64,000 bases of DNA from contig MU832166.1 of NCBI GenBank assembly GCA_029204225.1, forward strand, positions 19,812-83,811, in the 5' to 3' direction. How positions within the stretch are numbered: the first letter of the stretch is position 1; the number at the start of each line of letters is the position of its first letter. Source of the DNA: Diphasiastrum complanatum. Lineage: Eukaryota > Streptophyta > Lycopodiopsida > Lycopodiales > Lycopodiaceae. Below, in pieces: positions 18,352-28,382 of this stretch. Both the position numbers and the translations under genes were made by a program. The notes beneath the pieces were generated by a model. That model had not been told where the DNA came from, made no database searches, and worked only from the letters and a program-made list of their open reading frames with translations.

Positions 18352-21300
18352 ATGACTTCAATGGGTTCATCCTTGTTGGAACCAAGTGAAAGATTGACCA
18401 CTTCAAATTATTCAATTTGGAAAATGAGGATGGAGTCCATCTTGATCCTTCAAGACGTGATGGACATAGTTCTTGGCCTTGAAGAAGAACCACAAGTTCT
18501 TCAAGAGGTTCAAAAATACAAAAAGAGAGCTAGGATGGCTCTCCACTACATTAAGATGAATGTCTCTAATGAGATATTGAGGGAGATAGGTACTTGTACA
18601 GCAGCCAAAGAAGCTTGGGATTGTCTCAAGACTATCTATGAGGCTAAGAATACCTCTAGGCTTCTCACTCTTAGGAATCAAATCTTTCAAAGTAGCCAAA
18701 AGAGTGATGAGAGTGCATCTAGTTATGTTTTGAGAGTAAAAGATATTCATAGAGAGCTTGCTTGTATTGGTGATTCCATCAATCAAAATGAGCTAGTTCA
18801 AGTCATTCTCAATGGCTTGAGAAGTGAATTTGATAATCTTGTCCAATCCTATGCCATTAAGGAGGAGCTACCAAGTTTGGAGGCTCTCCAAAGTGTGCTA
18901 ATTTCAGAAGAATCAAGACAAGAGTATAAGCTCTTGAGGATGGACAAGCTTTCTCTCACTCATAATGATGGCAAAGCTCTTTTTGCCAAGGATAAGCACA
19001 AAGAGAGGAGCAAGAACCAACATCAACAATCCTCAAGCAAGGACAAAGTCAAATCCAAAGACAAAGATGAGGAGGAAGATGATTCCTCTAATGCTTCATC
19101 ATCCAAGCTCAAGAAGAAGAAGAAGATCAAGTGCTTTTATTGTGGCAAGAAAGGTCATTATGCCACCAATTGCTTCAAAAAGAAGAATCAACTCAAGCAA
19201 GCCAATATTACCAATGAGAAGGAAGACACTATTGCAAGTGATGGAGAGGGATCTCTTATGGTCTCTAGTTTCTCATCTACTCCTTTCAAGAAGGACGGCC
19301 TATGGTATATTGATAGTGGAGCCTCTTCACATATGTGTAGCTCCAAGGACTCTTTCTCTTCTATTGCACCTTATGATGGAGTGAAGAAATCAATATACAC
19401 TGCAAATGATTTTGAATGTCCTATTGAAGGCATAGGGAACATTCCCTTGAAGCTTGCATCCTCTAAAGTTCTTTCTCTCTCTAGAGTTCTTTATGTACCT
19501 AAGCTTACCAAGAATCTTATTAGTGTTGGTCAATTGCTTGATAATGGCCTTGATGTAAAATTCAATGTTGATACTTGCACTATCAAGAAGAATGATGAGA
19601 TACTTGCATTAGGATCTAGATTTGGTGGCATCTATAAACTAGATCCAAATGAGTATGTGAATGCTTGTAATGTTGCTCTTGTGAACAAGCTCTCTATGGA
19701 GGAATTATGGCATAGGAGGTTGGGACATCCCAACTACAAATCCATGCTCTCTATGATCAAAGAATCCAAAGCTATTGGCTTGCCAAAGTCATTCTCCAAG
19801 AAGATCAAGCCTTGTGAGGCTTGTGCTATTGCTAAATCTCACAAAAAGCCATTTACAAGATCTTCTATCAAAAGCAAGCATCCTTTGGAGTTAATCCACT
19901 CGGATGTGCATTTCTCATCAACTACAAGCAAGGGAGGAGCCACTTGTTTTGTTACTTTCATTGATGATTACACAAGATTCACTTGGATATATCTTCTTGC
20001 TTCAAAATCTATGGTGTTTGATCATTTCCTTATTTTCAAAGCTTATGTAGAGAAGCAATTCTCATTCAAGATTAAAGCTCTTAGAAGTGATGGAGGTGGT
20101 GAATATATCTCCAATAAATTTCAAGACTTTTGTGAGCTTGAAGGCATTAAAAGAGAATTTTCTTGTGCCTACTCTCCATCTCAAAATGGAGTGGCCGAGA
20201 GAAAGAATAGATCTCTATGTGAATGTGCAAAATCTATGAGAATTGAGGCATCTTTGCCCAAAGATTTTTGGGGAGAAGCCATCAATTGTGCAAATTATCT
20301 TTGCAATAGGCTCCCACATATAGCTCTTGGAGGAAAGTCACCATATGAAATCTTATTTTTGAAGAAGCCTAAGGTTGATCACCTTAGAATTTTTGGATGC
20401 TTATGCTTTGTCCATATGCCCTTGGAAACAAGGAAGAAGGAAGATCCTAGTGCATGCAAAGGGATCATGGTTGGATACTCATCCACCAAGAAGGCCTATA
20501 GAGTCTTTATACTCTCTACTTCTCAAGTTATTGAAAGTAGAGATGTTGTCTTTCATGAAGATCAACACTCATCATTTGAAGAGGCCGAGATCAAGAAATC
20601 TATGGATGCATCATCAATTATTGATTTTGAAGACAATCATGATGTGATGGGGTCGAGATTTGAAGAAGACTCTCCTCGGATTTTTTCACCAAGAAGATCC
20701 ATGAGAGATAGATCCGAGCCTAAGAGGCTCTCATATGTTGACAAAGGCAAACAAGTGGATCTTGATTCCACTAATTATGTTTTTTATGTCTCTCATGAAG
20801 AGCCAAAGAATGTACAAGAGGCACTTAATACCAAGGAATGGTATGATGCCATGAAGCAAGAGTATGATGCATTGATCACCAACAATACTTGGGAACTTGT
20901 GGATCCTCCTTCCAACAAGCATGTGATTGGTTGCAAGTGGGTATTTCGGATCAAGTTCAATCATGATGGCACCATCAACAAGCATAAAGCAAGATTATGT
21001 GCCAAAGGATTTGCTCAAATCCATGGTCTTGATTATGAGGAAACCTTTGCACCCGTTGCAAAAATGGTGACAATAAGAATTCTTATTTCTCTTGCTTGTT
21101 TTTTCAAGTGGAAGGTGTTCCAATTAGATGTATCCAATGCTTTTCTAAATGGTTATCTTGAGGAGGAGATCTATATGGAACAACCTCAAGGATTCATCAA
21201 GGATGAGTCCAAAGTGTGCTTGCTCTTCAAAAGTCTTTATGGACTCAAGCAAGCACCAAGATCATGGTATTCAAGACTTAACTCTTTCCTTATATCACTA

Positions 21301-22341
21301 GGATTTACTCTTAGTGACTATGATCCTTCCATGTATCTAAAGTTTGTTGATAGCAATATTGTCATTCTTCTAATTTATGTTGATGACATTATTCTTTGTG
21401 GAAGTTGTATCAAGCTAGTTGATGAAACCAAGCTAGCACTTGGATGTGAGTTTAAAATGCAAGATCTAGGAGAGATACATTACATCCTAGGCCTAGAAAT
21501 TGATTTTTATGAAAATCATGTCTTTATATGCCAATCTAGATATGCTCACTCTATGTTGAAAAAATTCCATATGGAAAATTCTAAGAGCATAGATACTCCA
21601 ATGGAGCAAATTGTAAAAGATCCTAATAAAGGTGATGAAATATCCTTTGAGGACATCACACTTTTTAGGAGTCTTATAGGCTCCTTGATTTGGCTTACTA
21701 TTACTAGGCCCGATCTTAGTTTTTGTGTGCACAAATTGAGTCAATTTATGCAAGAACCTAAGATCCATCATTGGAAGATGGCCAAGAGGATTTTAAGATA
21801 TGTATCTTCATCTTGTGATTATGGTCTACTCTATAAAAGTGAAGATCTATCCATTATTGGCTACTCGGATTCGGACTTTGCAAGTGACAAAATGGATCGG
21901 AAGTCTATTAGTGCATACACTATCTTTCTTGGAGGCAATCTAATATCTTGGCTTTCCAAAAAGCAAGATACTATATCTCTCTCTTCATGTGAGGCCGAGT
22001 ACAAAGCACTCACTACAACTACCAAAGAAGTGCTTTGGATCAAGAGGTTATTAATGGAACTAAAGTGCATCAAGGAGGATGATCTACCAATGATCAAGTG
22101 TGATAACATCTCGGCCCAAGCTCTTGCCAATAATCCCATATTTCATGCAAGAAGCAAGCACATAGAAGTGGCACACCATTTTGTGAGAGAAAAGCTTATT
22201 GGAGGAGAAATCTATTTGGAGCATGTCAACTCGTCCTCTTGTATTGCCGATCTACTCACCAAGCCTTTGAGCAAAAGTGCTTTCATCAAGCATAGATCTA
22301 ATCTTGGAGTTATATCAAGATCAATGCTCAAATCTTCATAG
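18352..22341 (+). CDS. Gag-pol polyprotein of copia element B (1329 aa)
   Basis: Uninterrupted copia polyprotein. The frame is open from 18298, but the start at 18352 (MTSMGSSLLEPSERL) is preferred because the homologous start MTSMG is retained in element F. Domains: gag about 15-200; zinc knuckle CFYCGKKGHYATNC at 261-274; protease WYIDSGASSHM near 318-328; GAG-pre-integrase LWHRRLGHPN near 452; integrase D near 518 (HSDVH), D near 580 (LRSDG), E near 616 (VAERKNR), i.e. D-D-35-E; reverse transcriptase with YVDD near 1009; RNase H from SDSDFAS near 1172; C-terminal SKHIEVAHHFVRE. It supplies all enzymes for reverse transcription and integration of the element. With identical LTRs and no stop, this is the best candidate for a recently active element here. 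Confidence 0.97.
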   Translation: MTSMGSSLLEPSERLTTSNYSIWKMRMESILILQDVMDIVLGLEEEPQVLQEVQKYKKRARMALHYIKMNVSNEILREIGTCTAAKEAWDCLKTIYEAKNTSRLLTLRNQIFQSSQKSDESASSYVLRVKDIHRELACIGDSINQNELVQVILNGLRSEFDNLVQSYAIKEELPSLEALQSVLISEESRQEYKLLRMDKLSLTHNDGKALFAKDKHKERSKNQHQQSSSKDKVKSKDKDEEEDDSSNASSSKLKKKKKIKCFYCGKKGHYATNCFKKKNQLKQANITNEKEDTIASDGEGSLMVSSFSSTPFKKDGLWYIDSGASSHMCSSKDSFSSIAPYDGVKKSIYTANDFECPIEGIGNIPLKLASSKVLSLSRVLYVPKLTKNLISVGQLLDNGLDVKFNVDTCTIKKNDEILALGSRFGGIYKLDPNEYVNACNVALVNKLSMEELWHRRLGHPNYKSMLSMIKESKAIGLPKSFSKKIKPCEACAIAKSHKKPFTRSSIKSKHPLELIHSDVHFSSTTSKGGATCFVTFIDDYTRFTWIYLLASKSMVFDHFLIFKAYVEKQFSFKIKALRSDGGGEYISNKFQDFCELEGIKREFSCAYSPSQNGVAERKNRSLCECAKSMRIEASLPKDFWGEAINCANYLCNRLPHIALGGKSPYEILFLKKPKVDHLRIFGCLCFVHMPLETRKKEDPSACKGIMVGYSSTKKAYRVFILSTSQVIESRDVVFHEDQHSSFEEAEIKKSMDASSIIDFEDNHDVMGSRFEEDSPRIFSPRRSMRDRSEPKRLSYVDKGKQVDLDSTNYVFYVSHEEPKNVQEALNTKEWYDAMKQEYDALITNNTWELVDPPSNKHVIGCKWVFRIKFNHDGTINKHKARLCAKGFAQIHGLDYEETFAPVAKMVTIRILISLACFFKWKVFQLDVSNAFLNGYLEEEIYMEQPQGFIKDESKVCLLFKSLYGLKQAPRSWYSRLNSFLISLGFTLSDYDPSMYLKFVDSNIVILLIYVDDIILCGSCIKLVDETKLALGCEFKMQDLGEIHYILGLEIDFYENHVFICQSRYAHSMLKKFHMENSKSIDTPMEQIVKDPNKGDEISFEDITLFRSLIGSLIWLTITRPDLSFCVHKLSQFMQEPKIHHWKMAKRILRYVSSSCDYGLLYKSEDLSIIGYSDSDFASDKMDRKSISAYTIFLGGNLISWLSKKQDTISLSSCEAEYKALTTTTKEVLWIKRLLMELKCIKEDDLPMIKCDNISAQALANNPIFHARSKHIEVAHHFVREKLIGGEIYLEHVNSSSCIADLLTKPLSKSAFIKHRSNLGVISRSMLKSS

Positions 22342-22359
22342 ATAATTTTTTAGGAGGAG

Positions 22360-23096
22360 TGTGAAGAATTGAAAAAGATTATCTATGTTAGATATAGGGG
22401 TCTTATGTTTTTTACATCAAGCATCTAGGTGTAGGATGTTGATAGGAATAAATTTGGCATAGATGGCAAATTATGCATTTCCACTTGTAATGCCACTATT
22501 GAGCCAAAATAGAGTAAGAGGCTAAACACTTGCTAATTAGAGTGTAGACAAGTGTAAAGTTTTTGTTTGATGAATTCCAAGAGGTCCAATAGGATATAGA
22601 GGTGGAACCTTGAGAGGTCCAATAGGAAATTGAGGTGTGCTTGAATATAGTCCAATAGAATTAAGAGGTGCATAGATCAATGATCCAATAGGATCAAGAG
22701 GTGACAAAATGTGGTCCAATCATAGTTAAGCATAGTGGTAGCTCGTGGACCTACTAGTATCATTGTACTCCTCATTTTGAAATCAATTGATTTGGTGATT
22801 TCATGGATTTTGTGAGTTATTGGATTTCTAGCTTTCTCTCTCTACCCGAGAGCTCTTGATGTATTTTCTCTCTCTACCCGAGGAGAGCAGCTTGTTTTTA
22901 CTTAGATTATTTTTTGAATACTTCCCACACGTGTGAGTGAGAGTTGGAAGTGATTGAATGCATGTAGTAGTGTGTTTTTGCCATAGGATTCAAGATTGAT
23001 CTTGAATCTCAATCTAGTCTTGATCTTGGTGCATCTACACACCTTAGGAGATCACAAGTACATGTAGTGGACAGTCCACACGTGTGAAATTCAACA
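22360..23096 (+). repeat. 3' LTR of copia element B
   Basis: 737 bp, apparently identical to the 5' LTR, preceded by the purine tract TTAGGAGGAG (22350-22359) and followed by the target duplication TTAAT. The ORF stops 18 bp before it. Confidence 0.95.
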
Positions 23097-23101
23097 TTAA
23101 T

Positions 23102-23494
23102 GATAGTTTGGCCATGCTTGCATGCTATTTTTAGGGGCCATTCTAGTTATAATAAATTCATTTTTCTAATGCTTATGCATGTAGGTGAGCACACTACAAA
23201 TAGATTAGAATCTATTTTAGTACTTTAAAGAACTTCATTTTTAGTTCTTACCATATATAGGTAGTATTATTAGTAAATAGCTATTGCCATTTACTTTAGT
23301 CTCATTAGCTTTTATCAATCATTAGAGAAACTATATAGGAATGCTGGCGTCCCATCTCAACTATTCCATTCAATTTAATAAGCTAGAGCATCTGCTCAAT
23401 TCTCCTATGATCTGTTTTCTCTCTATCCTTGGTTTTGTGTGAGTGCTAGTAGGACTAGTATCTCCATCTAGAATTTGTATCTCAAATTCTAACA
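23102..23494 (+). repeat. 5' LTR of C-plus, remainder
   Basis: Continues the LTR begun at 16824-16858 after removal of element B. It matches 63272-63656 with scattered substitutions and gaps; the pair is clearly more diverged than the A or B pairs, so C-plus is older. A TATA-like CTATATAGG lies near 23330. The end ...TTCTAACA is followed by TGGTATCAGAGCAAG (23495-23509), a primer site of initiator tRNA-Met type. Confidence 0.9.
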
Positions 23495-23509
23495 TGGTAT
23501 CAGAGCAAG

Positions 23510-24166
23510 TTTTGTGAGAGAGAGAGTTTGTTTGCAAGGTTGCAACCACATTTGATTGGAGGTGCTGTTGAGCTGGACTACTGTTGGAAGTAGTCTGCTA
23601 GAATCAAAGATTTTTGGACTATTGATTCCTACCTGCCAGAATTGTAGATCGCTGAGATGGAATTGCAAGATTATTGATCGTGACATATTATTATTCGCGA
23701 CAGTTTTTGACAGGTTGATCGCTTCTAAATTGTTGCTGTCTACAGATTGATCACAGACTCGAAAGATTCTAGATTCACGAAAGTTTCAAGATTCATGAAA
23801 TATTTGAGATTCACAAAAGGTGACAAATTCGCAAAAGATTTACAACAGGTGAGAGATTCGCGAAGGATTCACGACAGGTGACAGATTCGCAAAGGACTCG
23901 CGAAAGGCGACAGATTCGTAAAAGATTCGAGTTTGGTGACAGATTGGTGATAGATTCGCAACAGATTGAAGGAAGATTTGAGTTTGGTGACAGATTAGTG
24001 ACAGATTTACGACAAACGATAGATTCACAAAGGATTCAGGTTTGGTGACAGATTGTTGACAGATTGAAAAAAGAATTGAGAAAGATTCGTGACAAATTCG
24101 CGAAAGATTTGTAGTCTTTGACAATTAGACTATTGATAGATCCAAGATTTGAAATAGATAAGATTA
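23510..24166 (+). other. Leader of C-plus with short AGATTCGCGAAAG-like repeats
   Basis: Non-coding leader. From about 23755 to 24115 it is built of degenerate short repeats such as GACAGATTCG, GGTGACAGATTGG and GCGAAAGATT, repeated more than a dozen times. No supported gene. Confidence 0.7.
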
Positions 24167-25486
24167 ATGATAGGATTGAATGATGTTGTGTTGCCAGAGT
24201 CTAGCAAGCTAGATGGAATGAACTACAACATATGGAAGTTCAAGATGCAAATCTCCAAGATAGAGAATATTGGGAGATCATCACAGGTGCTGAGATACCT
24301 CCTACCATTGACAGAGAGGTGCGGGAGTATCAGAGATGTAGAAGAAAAGCTCATTATATCATTAACTTATCAGTTAAAGATATGATTATACCTCATATCA
24401 GAGATGCTGCTGGACCCAAGGAGGCTTGGGATATACTAAAAAACTTGTATGACACAGTAAATTAGTCATGGATCTTGTTCTTGACTAATAAGCAACTGAA
24501 TGCCATCTTACTGCAGGAAGAAATGAGAAGACAAAATATTGTCAATAGGGACGATTTCAAGGAACAAGCATTCTTGGCAAAAAAGCAAGAACATAGTTCC
24601 AAGAAGAGTGGCAAAGGGAAGAAGAAGAAGAAAAAGTAACAAGATATAGAGGAGAATCAATCGAATCAATTAGAAGATGGAAAGAAAGTGGTTCACATTA
24701 GAGGAGTTTTGAACTCCAAAAAGACCTTTTAAGAATTCGTGCAAGATGTAGTTTATATTATTAAAATATTATAACACTGATACTTTTGACTTGCCATAAC
24801 TTTTTAATCATGGCTCAGAAGTATGTGATCTAACATATCATTGAAAAGCCCTTGTCAAGGCTTTCCAATGCACCAAACTCCGCTAAATTTGGACTTACCA
24901 CTAAAAAGTTATGTCATTTTTAGTGTGGAATCAAAATGTGGACTCAAAAAGTTATGTTACATAGATTTGAAATTTGAGTGTTTTGATTGGTCCACGTGTA
25001 AGAAAAAATTGAGAAAAAATATCTGGATTTAGAACTCCTCTAATGCAAAGGAAACTGCTTCCTTTGCAGAAAATCAGTACATTATGCAACGGACTGCTGG
25101 CACAACAAGTTCAAGAAAAAACAAGATGGAAATTTTGCTGAAGAAGAAGAAACTTCTCATGAAAAATTGAGTGCTTTAGATCTTGAAGATTATGAGCTGT
25201 GTTTGGCATTGACATCTTCTGGTGGTGGCTTCTTGAAGAAAGAATACTATTGGTTTATTGAATCAGGAGCTTTTTAGCACATGACACCTAGTCAAATGTG
25301 AAGATGGGAGACAACTACACATATGATATAAAAGGAGTTGGAAAGGTACAAGAACAAATACCTTCACGGAAGATTGGAAATATAAAGGATGTATTTTATG
25401 TACCAAGAATCAAGAAGAACTTGCTCTCAGTATCAGCTATTTCAAAGCAACACATGGTGGTGCAGTTTGATGAACAGAGGTGTCTC
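24167..25486 (+). pseudogene. Copia C-plus gag, protease and pre-integrase part
   Basis: 5' half of the family C polyprotein. Gag begins near 24170 (ESSKLDGMNYNIWKFKMQI), changes frame near 24300, and continues to AAGPKEAWDILKNLYDTVN, then a stop. A lysine-rich tail lies near 24600. After a MITE-like insert (24696-25045) comes a decayed zinc-knuckle region, a protease remnant near 25255 (a WFIESGA-like site where D of DSG is replaced), and GAG-pre-integrase-like sequence to 25486, where element D interrupts it after GTCTC. The downstream half resumes in frame at 60309. Confidence 0.88.
24696..25045. mobile_element. MITE-like insert with terminal inverted repeats
   Basis: About 350 bp inside the gag of C-plus with no coding potential. 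It begins CATTAGAGGAGTTTTGAACT and ends AGAACTCCTCTAATG, so the ends are inverted repeats of about 13 bp. The outermost bases are compatible with a TA or TTA/TAA target duplication. The interior has no transposase. It splits what should be continuous gag. Class (Tc1/mariner-like or PIF/Harbinger-like) cannot be decided from the ends alone. Confidence 0.6.
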
Positions 25487-25825
25487 TGTTGGGGGTATTA
25501 CCAAAATATTGTAAATAAATAATATTGGCTAATAAAATATGTTGCAAGGGCATGACATCCTGTGCGTATAAGCCCATGATCCAATAAGCATGCAAGTTGA
25601 GTTGTAAATAGAATAATAAACTTGGGCCCCTTTGTAATTAAAAGTTTACGTTTTAGAATTGGGTCCAACTTTGGACTCACATGAATCTTGTGAGTAGTAA
25701 TGTACCTTTTATAAACCCTTGGATCAAGTTGGGTCCAAGATGAATGGCTAGGATCATTGGAAATATTAGCCAATAGAATTTGGGACAAGGGCCTTGCCCA
25801 TTTTATAAAAATACACCTCATCTAC
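25487..25825 (+). repeat. Element D 5' LTR, beginning (U3)
   Basis: Starts TGTTGGGGGTATTACC right after the target site. It has GCCAATAGAATTTGGG near 25770 and a TATA-like TTTATAAAAATACACC near 25802-25817. It is cut near 25825 where the minus-strand copia E begins. Confidence 0.7.
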
Positions 25826-27371
25826 CCCTCAAACATGTATCACAAATAGTTGAACTGGTTGCATTCGAGATGCTGACCCCTTTTATTACTCCATGATGGC
25901 TTGCTTGGTAAAGTGCCATTGAGTTCATGTGGCATAGTATCTTGTGCCATAAAGTGTCTGGCGAATCATCATGAGTCTGATGCACCTGATCTGTAGGCAG
26001 ACGTACCTTCAGGTGATATAGATTACCTTTTCTTATGCCTTGAGTGATCAAAGTACTGGTACTACAATCAATAATGTTGCATGCTTCGTCCAAAAATGTC
26101 ACACGCATCCCTGCATCAACTATTCTTGCCACATAAAACAAGTCCTACTGCAATGTAGGCATGAACAAAACATCTTCGAGTCGTCTATCTCTGCCATTGG
26201 TGTTGAGCCACAGTGAACCAATATCGTTCACTTGATGTTTGGATCTATCTCCAGGAACTATGAATCTTGAAGGATTAGCACTTCTGAAATCAGATATATT
26301 TTGTCTTGATGTCACAAAGTGTAAGGTGGCTCCTGAATCTAGGATCACCTTATGTGTGTTAGATGTTGATGCTACACACATGCCTTCACAAATGTAGGCG
26401 GTTGAACAATTTCTGTTAGATCTCACTTCGCTCATTTTTGAGCTTTCAGGCTCCTCGACATAGGATGAACTGTTGCTGTTCTCCTGTCTGTTATATGTTG
26501 ATTTGTTCCTCAAGTTCAGGCAGCAATCGATGGTTGCATGACCCTTCTTGTGGCCGCGTGGATACACTCAATCTTTGGATTGAGCCAGCATGTATCAACT
26601 GTGTGCCCATCTCGTCTACATCTCACGCAAGTCTTCTTTTCTCCACCTTGCTGTATTGACCTCCCTTTGCTCTTCCAGTTGCCTTTGCTGGTCCCCTCTG
26701 CTTGCTGATCACGATCATGCCTTTGATTTGACTCTCTCTTAGGCTTGAATTATTTCTTATATTTTTCTTTGTTGCCGTAGATTGCTTGGTCAGAACCATC
26801 CTTGTGATCAAGGTGTTCTCTAACCTCAACTTTCTCTCAAATCTCGACAATTGCCTTTTCGAGAGTCATTGTAGGATCTTTTGCGAACAGGGTTCTAGTT
26901 GTCTGGAAAGATCTGGGTAAGGATCTCAACAGGTAAGTGAGTTGTTTCTCAGCTGACACTGCATTCTCTGCTGCAGAGTTGTGTAATGACAGGAATAGAT
27001 CCTTCTTCCTCACAAAAGAAGTGAGGTCTTTCCCATCCCACTGTAGATTTGTTAGTTGATCTTCTAGCATCATTATTTGACTTCTTGATTTCGTTTAAAA
27101 TCTTGTGAGCAGTGTATCCCACATCTCCTTTGCCTTGGAGAGTGTAGCCAGGTCAAGCATGAGACTATCTTTGATGGATGTCATTTTTCTCCCTCCACTC
27201 ACGTAGCTCTTTGCTTGATGTTGTAGGCATCTCCTCTGTGCCATCCACCCAGGGGAATAAAACTTCACCCTTCAGTATAAATGATGTCTTAACTTTCCAG
27301 ACTAGAAAGTTAGATCCTGAAAAATCCAGAACTGTACAGATCTTGCTTTGTATGCTGCTGATTGAAGCCAT
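25826..27371 (-). pseudogene. Copia family E gag, protease and pre-integrase (minus)
   Basis: 5' half of a family E copia polyprotein, read from 27371 downward. The gag start (MASISSIQSKICTVLDFSGS, then NFLVWKVKTSF) is followed by a gag part LYLRLHN-like with AEKQLTYLLRSLPRSF. Near 26610 lies a zinc knuckle reading C-V-R-C-RRDGH-TVDTC in one frame, and just after it a second, shifted knuckle-like segment (RGHKKGHATIDCC). Protease VILDSGATLHFVTS lies near 26365-26325, and GAG-pre-integrase LWHKILCHMN near 25925. It breaks at about 25826 in the integrase zinc region (CDTCLRG). Frames change at least four times. Its LTR and primer site lie just upstream; the 3' half of a sister copy is at 2086-5050. 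Confidence 0.88.
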
Positions 27372-27466
27372 TGCCTCCGAAGTGTGTTCTCTTGTTGATG
27401 GTTGTTTGTTTGAATACTCGGCCTCCTAGATCTGATAGCCTTTTGGCTATGTCAGATTATGACAAG

Positions 27467-27482
27467 GTAGGCTCTGATACCA
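27467..27482 (-). promoter_or_regulatory. Primer-binding site of the minus-strand family E copia
   Basis: Minus strand TGGTATCAGAGCCTAC, 4 bp from the LTR end at 27487. Initiator tRNA-Met type. Confidence 0.88.
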
Positions 27483-27486
27483 CTGA

Positions 27487-28382
27487 TGACAATCGGATGG
27501 ATTTGATGCTGGTCACTGCTAGCTGTATCATTCCTACAGTCCTCCAGAATGTATACAGGCACTGCTGATCTACATTAACAGACTAATGTAGCATTCAACA
27601 AGATTCAAACCAAGGTACAAAATTAAATGAACAAGTGAATCATACACACGAATAGTTGTAGACTAATTTACATTCAAGATCAGACAAGATAAAGAATGAT
27701 ATGTGCACAATGGCTACAAAATCATCTATTGATTCTTCTGATTTTTCAAGCACTACATGCAGATCCACGCAATGCGTTGGCATGAGAGAATTACAGTTCT
27801 CCCTGCGTAATGTCTCACTTACTAGCGGACTTCATGGATCTACAGATCCTATGTAGAATTGTCTCACACGCAGGCGGACTCGTATTCTGTATTTTCATCT
27901 TCTTGCTTACTAGCATTAGACTTCATAGTATTATATCATGCATCAACTAGAAGGTATATAGTCACGTCATGTAACTTCTAGATTAGAGTGATTAAACATC
28001 TACAACTAATCACAAATTACAAGAGTGGCAGATTAGCCATGACCTAGAGTGTATCTGCTGATGTCATGATATCAGATCAGATATCTGTACTTCTTGGTAC
28101 TTGCATGATCTTGTTGGTCCTTTTTGGAGCGTGAGGGCAGAAAAAGTGTCACGATGATTTTCGTGTCGCTTCGTACCTTTTGACTTTTGCGTCGTCTGAC
28201 TTTCTCCCTCTGTATAGTGAAAAATTCTCTTTCGCAAATTTTTCTCTTTCGTGTCTTTTTGCCAGGGTGTTGGCGAATATTTTCACTTCGTGCCTTTTGA
28301 CTTTCACGTTTGCGAACATTTTTGTCAAAGCGAGGGCTGAAAGCTAGCAAAGCTTTGGTAATAGAAACGTTTTGTTTCTTCA
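27487..28382 (-). repeat. 5' LTR of copia family E (896 bp, minus)
   Basis: Starts TGAAGAAACAAAACG at 28382 and ends CCGATTGTCA at 27487 on the minus strand. It matches the 904-bp 3' LTR at 4147-5050 throughout. The matching frames in the two copies carry many substitutions, so neither is coding. The two copies are in opposite orientation about 23 kb apart. Confidence 0.85.

Larger units (their letters stand above)
16859..23096 (+). mobile_element. Copia element B, full length, identical LTRs
   Basis: Complete 6238-bp Ty1/copia element. Its LTRs of 737 bp (16859-17595 and 22360-23096) look identical on inspection, which points to a very recent insertion. The target duplication is TTAAT (16854-16858 and 23097-23101). 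The primer site TGGTATCAGAGCCTACC follows the 5' LTR, the purine tract TTAGGAGGAG precedes the 3' LTR, and one long frame encodes gag-pol. It is inserted 35 bp into the 5' LTR of C-plus. Protein layout is close to element A and to the deleted element F, so these belong to one lineage. Confidence 0.97.
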
